Shown piece by piece: positions 1 through 5,337 of a DNA stretch of 12,500 bases. A model generated the notes under the pieces. It did not search any database, was not told the origin of the DNA, and saw only the letters and a list, made by a program, of their open reading frames with translations. The translations under genes were made by a program, and so were the position numbers. Within the stretch, counting starts at the first letter, position 1; each line of letters opens with the position of its first letter. This stretch comes from Planctomycetota bacterium (GTDB taxonomy: Bacteria; Planctomycetota; UBA1135; GCA-002686595), in the NCBI GenBank assembly GCA_004296785.1, contig SCVU01000553.1, positions 1 to 12,500 on the forward strand. The letters are read 5' to 3'.

Positions 1-150
1 GTTGAGCTGCTTCGCCAACCGCACGAACAGTCCCTTCGCGCCGCGCGTCAGTGCGTGTCGATCGGGCACCTCGACCAGCAGGTGCACGTGGTTCGACTGA
101 ACCGAGTACTCGATTAGTCGAAACCCGAAGCGATCGGCGCCAGCTCGCAT
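1..150 (-). pseudogene. Left, inverted copy of a Y1 (HUH) transposase-like gene, 5'-truncated and cut by the window edge
   Basis: Reading the minus strand from an ATG at 150-148 gives 50 codons that run off the window. They include IEYSVQSNHVHLLVE, the conserved HxH metal-binding strand of the Y1 transposase / REP-associated tyrosine transposase family, followed by VPDRHALTRGAKG. The encoded residues are identical to those of the plus-strand copy at 175-318. The only base difference (115 versus 204) is silent in this reading (CTA against CTG). Family members normally have several dozen residues before the HxH strand; here only about 20 are available because the frame runs into the other copy. 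This copy therefore lacks its true N-terminus. The catalytic Tyr region would lie left of the window, so it is unknown whether the copy is otherwise complete. Confidence 0.6.
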
Positions 151-318
151 CGCCTGATCGTCGACACGCTGCGCGCTGGCGCCGATCGCTTCGGGTTTCG
201 ACTGATCGAGTACTCGGTTCAGTCGAACCACGTGCACCTGCTGGTCGAGGTGCCCGATCGACACGCACTGACGCGCGGCGCGAAGGGACTGTTCGTGCGG
301 TTGGCGAAGCAGCTCAAC
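1..318. repeat. Near-perfect inverted repeat, 144-bp arms, 30-bp centre
   Basis: Bases 1-144 are the reverse complement of 175-318, with position n pairing with 319-n. I compared them base by base and found a single mismatch, T115 against G204. The centre (145-174) is only weakly self-complementary. The left arm reaches base 1, so the repeat may extend beyond the window. Both arms carry the same segment of the transposase-like gene in head-to-head orientation. Confidence 0.95.
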
Positions 319-660
319 AGGGCGTGGGGGCGCAGAGGGCAGGTGTTCGCCGAGCGCTTCCACGCGCGAGCGCTGTGCTCGCCGCGCGAGGTTCGACGTG
401 CGCTCGCCTACGTGCTGCACAACGCGCGCCGCCACGGCAGCCACGGCTCGGGCATCGATCCGCATTCGTCCGGGCCTTGGTTCGACGGCTTCAGCACTCG
501 ACGCGAGCGCGACGATCCCGCGGCGGAGTTCATCCGGCGCATGGCGAGTTGGGCGCCGGTCGTGTGTCGCGCGACGAGTTGGCTGCTGCGCGTCGGCTGG
601 CGCCGCTGCGGTCCGATCGCCGTCGAGGAGCGCGTGCTCGCTTGGAGCGAGCCTGGGTAG
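118..660 (+). pseudogene. 5'-truncated REP-associated-type Y1 (HUH) transposase
   Basis: The frame opens after a TAG at 115-117 and ends at TAG 658-660. It encodes DRFGFRLIEYSVQSNHVHLLVE (split here: IEYSVQSNHVHLLVE at about 208-252), which holds the HxH metal-binding pair of Y1 single-strand transposases. Next come LFVRLAKQLNRAWGRRGQVF and the segment REVRRALAYVLHNARRHG. The Tyr codon at 409-411 sits where the family's catalytic tyrosine is expected. The tail (HSSGPWFDGF) is also typical of the group. No ATG precedes the HxH strand. The first usable start, GTG 232, would delete the first His, so the intact N-terminus is missing and is replaced by the inverted-repeat junction near 145. Such genes belong to COG1943 and are often single-copy, domesticated relatives of IS200/IS605 transposases that act on REP hairpins. 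The family call is firm, loss of function is likely, and a non-canonical start cannot be excluded. Confidence 0.75.
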
Positions 661-711
661 TCGGGGAGCGAGCTCGGATGGCTGGAACGGTTGCCACGCG
701 CATCGCCTGGT

Positions 712-733
712 CGAGTCCGCGCGCGCGGACTCG
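712..733. repeat. 22-bp perfect palindrome between convergent genes
   Basis: The palindrome has arms CGAGTCCGCGC and GCGCGGACTCG. As RNA it would form a 9-bp stem with a GCGC loop. It lies in the 183-bp gap between the transposase remnant (ends 660) and the methyltransferase stop (844), which face each other. No U-run follows on either strand, so it is not a classical intrinsic terminator. It could stop or stabilise transcripts from both sides, or be a REP-like site. I see nothing else recognisable in 661-843. Confidence 0.5.
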
Positions 734-843
734 TTCGCCGAGCCCCGACTCGAAACGGCGGACATCCGTCGTCTCGCCCGTGCGGCGCCTCCCAGCTCCG
801 CCGACGTTCGCGCGGCGACGCTCGGCCGCCTGGCGACTCCGAC

Positions 844-1500
844 TCAGCGCCGCGCCGAGAGCTGCAGGCTCATGTGCGTCTCGTCGTCCTGCACGACCTC
901 GGCGTCGCCGAGCCCGCACTCGTCCGCGATCGCGCGCAGCTCGGCCAGCGTGAACGCAGCGCGGTAGCTCGCGAGCAGCAGCGCCTTCTGCTCGGCGCTC
1001 GCACCCGCCGCGTTCTGCTCGGTCCACGCCTGCGCGCGCGCGTCGCTCTCGGGCCGGATCAGATCGCGCACGAGCAGCGCGCCGCCGCGCCGCAGCACGC
1101 GCCGGCACTCGCGCAGGAACGGCTTCGGGTCGGGGATGTGGTGCAGGATCGTGTTCGAGCACACGCTGTCGAACCAACCGTCCGCGTACTTCAGTCCCTT
1201 CGCGTCGGACGTCTCGAACAGCAGCCGATGGCGGTGCGCACTCGCCGCGCGCTTCTTCTCGGCCAGCGCGAGCATGTGCCGCGCGAGGTCGACGCCGGTG
1301 ACGTGCACGCCCGCGAGCTTCTCGCACAGCAACACCGGGATGTGCCCGGGCCCCGTGCCGATGTCGAGCACGCGGCCGTGCGCGCCGAGCTCGAGCAGTC
1401 GGCCGGTGAAGCGGTCGTTCGGACCCGAGTGATCCATCGCGTCGTACTCGACGGCGTCCTCGAGCGTGTCCATCACCTCGGGCTCTAGCGTGCGTTGCAT
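844..1500 (-). CDS. Class I SAM-dependent methyltransferase
   Basis: This 218-residue protein should transfer a methyl group from S-adenosylmethionine; the acceptor cannot be read from sequence. The Rossmann-fold motifs of the Methyltransf_11/25 type are in order. Motif I is VLDIGTGPGHIP (residues 44-54 or so). An acidic residue ends strand 2 in VTGVDLARHML (Asp71). SDAKGLKY contains the next acidic position (Asp99), and FDSVCSNTILHHIPDP (about 110-125) is motif IV. RRVLRRGGALLVRDLIRP is the typical segment after motif IV. The start EPEVMDTLEDAVEYDAMDH is common to bacterial proteins annotated only as class I methyltransferases. ATG at 1500 has a modest AGGA about 10 bases upstream. The 60-bp gap to the divergent lipoprotein gene at 1561 must hold promoters for both. 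It is a cytoplasmic enzyme with a standard length for the family. The class is secure and the substrate is unknown. Confidence 0.9.
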   Translation of the reverse strand: MQRTLEPEVMDTLEDAVEYDAMDHSGPNDRFTGRLLELGAHGRVLDIGTGPGHIPVLLCEKLAGVHVTGVDLARHMLALAEKKRAASAHRHRLLFETSDAKGLKYADGWFDSVCSNTILHHIPDPKPFLRECRRVLRRGGALLVRDLIRPESDARAQAWTEQNAAGASAEQKALLLASYRAAFTLAELRAIADECGLGDAEVVQDDETHMSLQLSARR

Positions 1501-1560
1501 CGGACGCGCATCCTAATCGCTCCACATCTCCCCCCGATCCCTGCAACCTCGAGGTTCGCC

Positions 1561-2148
1561 ATGTCGAAGCTCCCGCTCGCCCTCTCCCTCTCCTTCGTCG
1601 CCATGCTCGGCGCGTGCCGATCGACGCACAACTCGTCGGCGCCGTCGGACTCGCAAGTTCCCGCAGGCTTCCAGGCGGCCGCGAGCGCTGAGCACAAGTG
1701 GCTGCGTCAGCTGGTCGGCGAGTGGAACGTCGTCGGCGAAGGCTCGATGGGCGAGGGCCAGCCCTCGATGAAGCTGGAGAGCACCGAGAGCGTGCGCTCG
1801 ATCGGCGACTTGTGGGTGCAGGGCGAGAGCCGCGCGACGATGGACGGCCAGCCGTTCACCGCGGTGATGACGCTCGGCTACGACACGCGCGCGGGCAAGT
1901 TCGTCGGCTCGTGGGTCGACTCGATGCAGACGCACCAGTGGGTGTATCGCGGAACGCTCGATGCGGAACAGCGCGTGCTGACGCTCGAAACGGAGGGTCC
2001 GTCCTTCACCGACGCGGCGAAGAACACGCTGTTCCGCGACGCGATCGAGCTCGTCGACGCGAACCACAAGGTGCTGCGCTCGTCGGTGCGCAACCCCGAC
2101 GGCACGTGGACGCCGATCATGACGGCGACGTACACGCGCCGGCGCTGA
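1561..2148 (+). CDS. DUF1579 family lipoprotein
   Basis: This is a 195-residue protein of unknown biochemical role. The N-terminus MSKLPLALSLSFVAMLGAC has a hydrophobic stretch and a lipobox (LGAC, Cys19), so it is probably a lipid-anchored exported protein. After a Ser-rich linker, HKWLRQLVGEWNVVGEG opens the domain, followed by SVRSIGDLWVQGES, FTAVMTLGYDTRAGKFVGSWVDSM and TPIMTATYTRR. These segments match the DUF1579 pattern, where a protein begins with 'L..L.G.W' and later carries 'G.W...D' strands, probably a lipocalin-like beta-barrel. ATG 1561 was chosen over an in-frame TTG at 1495 because it begins the signal sequence and has GAGG about 7 bases upstream. The TTG would also overlap the start of the divergent methyltransferase. 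It is the first gene of a close three-gene run (19 bp to the next). Confidence 0.85.
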   Translation: MSKLPLALSLSFVAMLGACRSTHNSSAPSDSQVPAGFQAAASAEHKWLRQLVGEWNVVGEGSMGEGQPSMKLESTESVRSIGDLWVQGESRATMDGQPFTAVMTLGYDTRAGKFVGSWVDSMQTHQWVYRGTLDAEQRVLTLETEGPSFTDAAKNTLFRDAIELVDANHKVLRSSVRNPDGTWTPIMTATYTRRR

Positions 2149-2167
2149 GCGCCTCGCGCACGCCCCG

Positions 2168-2707
2168 ATGACCCGCCGCATCGCGTTCCTGCGCGCCGTC
2201 AATCTCGGCGGCCGCACGATCCTGATGGCCGATCTGCGCCGCACGTTCGAGCGGCTCGGCTGCACGCGCGTCGAGACGTTCATCGCCAGCGGCAACGTGA
2301 TCTTCGACTCGAGCGCGCGCGCGGAGCCGGCGCTGGCCGCGCGGATCGAGCGCGCGCTCGAGAGCGAGTACGGGTTCGCGGTCCCGACGCTGCTGCGCAC
2401 GCCGGCCGAGGTGCGCTCGCTCGCCGACCACGCGCCGTTCGCGTCGGCGGCGGTCGCGAAGGCGCGCGCGCTCTACGTCGGCCTGCTCGCCGCGCCCGCA
2501 TCCGCGAGCGCGGCGCGCGCGGTCGACGCGCTCGCGACGCGCGACGAGTCGTTCGCGCTGCACGGCCGCGAGCTGTACTGGCTGTCGCGCCCGGGGCAGG
2601 GCGAGTCGAAGATCGACCTGAAGAAGCTCGAGCGCGCGCTCGGCCAGCCGATGACCATGCGCAGCGTGACGACGCTGCGCAAGCTCGCCGACAAGTACCC
2701 CGCATGA
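2168..2707 (+). CDS. DUF1697 domain protein
   Basis: This 179-residue cytoplasmic protein is of unknown function. The sequence follows the DUF1697 family throughout. IAFLRAVNLGGRTILMADLR is the family's opening strand and helix ('LRGINVGG...MA.L'). LGCTRVETFIASGNVIFDSS corresponds to the strongly conserved 'V.TYI.SGNV.F'. The C-terminal half has SRPGQGESKIDLKKLERALG and MTMRSVTTLRKLADKY, matching the family's 'R...T..KL' ending. Length is normal for the family and there is no signal peptide. The gene starts 19 bp after the lipoprotein stop and ends 13 bp before the next start, so co-transcription is likely. No clear Shine-Dalgarno is visible ahead of ATG 2168. Crystal structures exist for the family, but no activity can be assigned from this sequence. 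Confidence 0.9.
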   Translation: MTRRIAFLRAVNLGGRTILMADLRRTFERLGCTRVETFIASGNVIFDSSARAEPALAARIERALESEYGFAVPTLLRTPAEVRSLADHAPFASAAVAKARALYVGLLAAPASASAARAVDALATRDESFALHGRELYWLSRPGQGESKIDLKKLERALGQPMTMRSVTTLRKLADKYPA

Positions 2708-2720
2708 GCGCCTCCCTTCG

Positions 2721-3380
2721 ATGAGCGAGCCGACCGAACGCAGCCGCATCCGCAAGAAGCCCGAGCGCGCGCGGCCCGATCCCGCGTTCCGCGACGCGGT
2801 GCTCGACGAAGGGCTCGTGTGTCATCTGTCGTGGGTCGAGCGTGGCGCGCCGTGCGTGCTGCCGATGGCGTACGTGCGCGTCGGCGACGAGCTGCATTTG
2901 CACGGTTCGCGCGAGCAGCGCGCGCTCGTGCACATGGCGGCGGGCGGCGAGGTGTGCGCGTGCGTGACGCTGGTCGACGCGCTCGTGCTCGCGCGCTCGG
3001 CGAAGAATCACTCGCTGAACTACCGCTGCGTCGTCGCGTGGGGCCGCGGCCGCGAGATCGACGAGCTCGCCGCGAAGCGCGCGTCGCTGGCCGCGCTCGT
3101 CGAACACGTCGTGCCGGGTCGCGGCGGCGGTTCGCGCGCGCCGACCGAGGCCGAACTGCGCGCGACGCGCGTCTGCGCGATCCGCCTCGACGAGTGGTCA
3201 TGCAAGCAGCGCGACGACGGACCGCGCGACTATCCGCAAGACCTCGCGCTCGCGCACTGGGCCGGCATCGTGCCGCTCGGGATCGCGGTGGGGGAGCCGC
3301 GGCAGGAAGTCGGTCCGGCGGGCGAGCTCGCGCTGCCCGCGCACGTGCGCGCGTGGCGGCGCGGCCGCGCGCCGCACTGA
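2721..3380 (+). CDS. Pyridoxamine 5'-phosphate oxidase-like flavin-binding protein
   Basis: This 219-residue protein is of the Pyridox_ox_2 / COG3467 type, a split-barrel FMN-binding fold. The pattern is characteristic. An Arg-rich start RSRIRKKPERA is followed by AVLDEGLVCHLSWV. Then come VLPMAYVRVGDELHLHGS (the 'P..Y...gd.lylHgs' FMN-phosphate region), VCACVTLVDALVLARSAKNH and SLNYRCVVAWGRGREID. The C-terminal half has LVEHVVPGR, ATRVCAIRLDEWSCKQRDD and WAGIVPL. Members are annotated as pyridoxamine-phosphate-oxidase-like, but few have a proven substrate. True PNP oxidase activity should not be assumed. ATG 2721 lies 13 bp after the previous stop with no evident Shine-Dalgarno. It is the last gene of the plus-strand run and converges on the secreted-protein block, whose last stop is only 28 bp away. 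Confidence 0.88.
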   Translation: MSEPTERSRIRKKPERARPDPAFRDAVLDEGLVCHLSWVERGAPCVLPMAYVRVGDELHLHGSREQRALVHMAAGGEVCACVTLVDALVLARSAKNHSLNYRCVVAWGRGREIDELAAKRASLAALVEHVVPGRGGGSRAPTEAELRATRVCAIRLDEWSCKQRDDGPRDYPQDLALAHWAGIVPLGIAVGEPRQEVGPAGELALPAHVRAWRRGRAPH

Positions 3381-3408
3381 GCCGGCAGCCGCGCGCGCCC
3401 AGCGCTCG

Positions 3409-4284
3409 CTAGAACGTCCCGACCGTCACGTCGAGCGCGTTCGTCACGAGCACGTCGATCGCGTCGAACGACGCCGCCTGCGTCGCGGCGGTCGCGCCGA
3501 TGAGCGCGCAGTCGAACGGCACGATCACCGCGAACGGGAAACCCGCCGGCCGGTAGTGCAGCCGCAGCGGTCCCGACAGGTCGAGCAGCAGCGTGCCCCA
3601 CACCGTCGGCACGTCGACCGGGCTCGGCAGCGCGGTGATCCCGAGGATGTCGAACAGCGCGCCCGGGAAGAACGCCGAGTGATCGACATACGGATCCCAC
3701 GTCGATCCGATCACCGGGCCGCTCGTGATGCCCGGCATGAACGCGAGCGGGTTCGGCGGCGTGCCGAGGCGCGGGATCTCGAGCGCCGGCACATCCTGCG
3801 CGGTGATCGCCGCCGGCGCCGCGAGCGTTCCAGTCACCGGGAGGCCGGGCACGATGCCGTGCACGTCGGTGCTCGCGAAGAAGCCGGCGCTCGACTGCAT
3901 GCCGACGCCGCCGTCGGCGAGCGCGCGGAACTCGAACGACGCGACGACCGTGGCCGCCGCGAGCGCGAGCGGATTCGCGGGGCTGACGAGCAGCGTGTAC
4001 AGCGCCTGCCCGTCGTCCGTGTCGTCGTTGATGCCGTCGGGGTCGTTCAGGAAGCCGGTCGCGAGCCACGCGCCGCTGCCCGGCAGCGCCTGCACGAGCT
4101 CGAGCTTCGCCGGATCCCAGGCGAGGATCACGTCGACGGCGACGACCGTCGTCGGCGCGCTCGGCGTCAGCACGAGATCGACGTACGTCGTGCAACCGGT
4201 CGACACGACGGCCGGGTTGCCGACCAGCGCGACGTCGACGGTTCCGCCGCCGAGCAGCGGCAGCAACAAGCACAGCGGGGTCAT
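3409..4284 (-). CDS. Secreted cohesin-like domain protein, downstream paralogue (291 aa)
   Basis: The N-terminus MTPLCLLLPLLGGG is a short hydrophobic export signal. Residues about 15-125 look like a cohesin-type beta-sandwich: TTYVDLVLTPSAP, VVAVDVILAWDPAKLELVQ, an Asp-rich loop NDPDGINDDTDDG, then ALYTLL and VVASFEFRALADG. A middle segment has PRLGTPPNPLAFMPG and GSTWDPYVDHSAFFPGALFD. The last 50 or so residues (FDCALIGATAATQA ... VTNALDVTVGTF) form a terminal domain also seen in the neighbouring gene and in the 748-residue protein. It aligns almost without gaps with the upstream paralogue of exactly equal length, so the pair is a tandem duplication. ATG 4284 has AGGAGAG upstream within a short tandem repeat. 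An in-frame GTG at 4359 would add an Arg-rich leader read through that repeat and is less likely. No catalytic residues are visible; the role is probably structural or binding. Confidence 0.8.
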   Translation of the reverse strand: MTPLCLLLPLLGGGTVDVALVGNPAVVSTGCTTYVDLVLTPSAPTTVVAVDVILAWDPAKLELVQALPGSGAWLATGFLNDPDGINDDTDDGQALYTLLVSPANPLALAAATVVASFEFRALADGGVGMQSSAGFFASTDVHGIVPGLPVTGTLAAPAAITAQDVPALEIPRLGTPPNPLAFMPGITSGPVIGSTWDPYVDHSAFFPGALFDILGITALPSPVDVPTVWGTLLLDLSGPLRLHYRPAGFPFAVIVPFDCALIGATAATQAASFDAIDVLVTNALDVTVGTF

Positions 4285-4290
4285 CTGCGA

Positions 4291-4315
4291 GTCTCTCCTG
4301 TCTCTCCGGTCTCTC
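4291..4315 (-). repeat. Triplicated GAGAGAC leader repeat containing the ribosome binding site
   Basis: On the plus strand GTCTCTC occurs at 4291-4297, 4300-4306 and 4309-4315, an exact 9-bp period. On the transcript this gives three GAGAGAC units just ahead of ATG 4284; two of them (4291 and 4309) are preceded by a G-rich dinucleotide that makes GGAGAG. The unit closest to the start carries the AGGAG that serves as Shine-Dalgarno, about 10 bases from the ATG. Confidence 0.7.
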
Positions 4316-4378
4316 GTGATTCGATTCCGTCGCGCCGCACCGCGGTCGCGCGGGTTCACTCCGTGCGCGGCGCGCGTC

Positions 4379-5254
4379 TCACTGCGTGCCGAGCACGATG
4401 TCGAGCGCGTTCGTGAGCTCGATGTTGCCGAGTCCGTCGAGCGAGAACGCCTGCGTGTACAGCGCGACGCCGACGAGCTCGCACGCGATCGGGATCGGCA
4501 CCGCGAACTTCTGGCCCGCGGGCACCTTGAACAGCGGGCCGGCCACCGGCGGCAGGCACAGCAGCGTGCCGAACGGCGGCAGCGGAACGTTGATCGGCGC
4601 GAGCGTCACGCCGAACGCGTCGAGCAGCGCGCCCGGCGCGAAGCTCGCGTGATCGATGTACGGGTCCCAGGTCTGGCCGAGCACCGGCGCGTGCGTGAAG
4701 CCCGGGCGGAATGCATTCGGGTTCGGCGGCGAGCCGAGGCGCACCGTCTCGAGCGCCGTGCCGCCGACCGCGCCGATCGACGCGGGTCCGACGATCGCGC
4801 CGGTGAGGTTCGAACCCGGCGTCGTGCCGAGCACCTGAGTCTTGCCGAACGCGCCGAGCGTCGGGAGTAGGTTCACTTGGCTGTCCGCGATCACCTGGAA
4901 GCGGAACGTCGCGGCGGTCTGGTTCGGCGGCAGCGTCGGCGGCGTCACCGGATTGCCGAGCAGCGTGTAGAGCGCGTCGCCGTCGCTCGTGCTCGTGTTG
5001 ATGCCGTCGGGATCGTTGAAGTAGCCCGCGACGAACCACGGGCCGCTGCCGGGGATCGTCTGCACGAGCTGCAGTTGCGCGGGGTTCCACTTGACGATCA
5101 GGTCGACCGCGGCGACCGCCGTCGGCGCGTCCGTCGACAGCACGACCGCGACGTCGACCAGCGCGCCGACCGGCGCGCACTGCACGGGCGGCGTGAGGGT
5201 CAGGGAGACGCTGGCTTGGCCCAGCGCGGCGAGGATCGGCGGGAGGAGGAGCAT
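4379..5254 (-). CDS. Secreted cohesin-like domain protein, upstream paralogue (291 aa)
   Basis: This is the paralogue of the gene 94 bp downstream, with the same length and layout. A short hydrophobic start (MLLLPPILAALGQA) is followed by a cohesin-like domain: GALVDVAVVLSTDAPT, VAAVDLIVKWNPAQLQLVQ, FNDPDGINTSTSDGDALYTLL, AATFRFQVIADS. Next come RLGSPPNPNAFRPG and GQTWDPYIDHASFAPGALLD. The ending ACELVGVALYTQA ... ELTNALDIVLGTQ is the shared terminal domain. In residues 41-100 well over half of the positions are identical to the other copy when counted by eye. The Asp-rich DPDGIN loop is invariant and could bind calcium. The gene starts 83 bp after the stop of the dockerin-bearing protein and has only a weak GGA ahead of ATG 5254. 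An intervening hairpin may separate its expression from the upstream gene. The function is unknown; the domain suggests extracellular protein-protein or matrix binding. Confidence 0.8.
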   Translation of the reverse strand: MLLLPPILAALGQASVSLTLTPPVQCAPVGALVDVAVVLSTDAPTAVAAVDLIVKWNPAQLQLVQTIPGSGPWFVAGYFNDPDGINTSTSDGDALYTLLGNPVTPPTLPPNQTAATFRFQVIADSQVNLLPTLGAFGKTQVLGTTPGSNLTGAIVGPASIGAVGGTALETVRLGSPPNPNAFRPGFTHAPVLGQTWDPYIDHASFAPGALLDAFGVTLAPINVPLPPFGTLLCLPPVAGPLFKVPAGQKFAVPIPIACELVGVALYTQAFSLDGLGNIELTNALDIVLGTQ

Positions 5255-5278
5255 GGCGTGGTTCCAGTGTGAGGGATC

Positions 5279-5320
5279 GCGGCGGGCCGCGGTGATCTTT
5301 CGATCGCCGCGACCCGCCGC
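5279..5320 (-). promoter_or_regulatory. Strong GAAA-capped hairpin between secreted-protein genes
   Basis: Arms 5320-5302 and 5297-5279 on the minus-strand transcript pair at 18 of 19 positions (one G-U, one C-A mismatch) around a GAAA tetraloop at 5301-5298. It sits between the stop at 5338 and the next start at 5254. There is no U-run after it, so it is more likely an mRNA-stabilising or processing element, or a partial attenuator, than a full intrinsic terminator. Confidence 0.6.
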
Positions 5321-5337
5321 GCGCCAAGGCGTGCGGC

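Noticed and set aside
51..953. Plus-strand 300-codon open frame across the transposase remnant
   Set aside because: Arg/Ala-rich and in a different frame from the HxH and catalytic-Tyr motifs. It also crosses the inverted-repeat junction and the neighbouring convergent gene.
530..1546. Minus-strand open frame of 338 codons overlapping the methyltransferase
   Set aside because: The methyltransferase frame in the same region has all SAM-binding motifs; this one is Arg-rich and motif-free.
3381..3408. Intrinsic terminator between convergent genes
   Set aside because: The 28-bp gap is GC-rich but has no convincing stem followed by a T-run on either strand.
4291..4315. CRISPR-like array
   Set aside because: The units are 7 bp with 2-bp gaps, far too short for repeat and spacer; it is a simple leader repeat.
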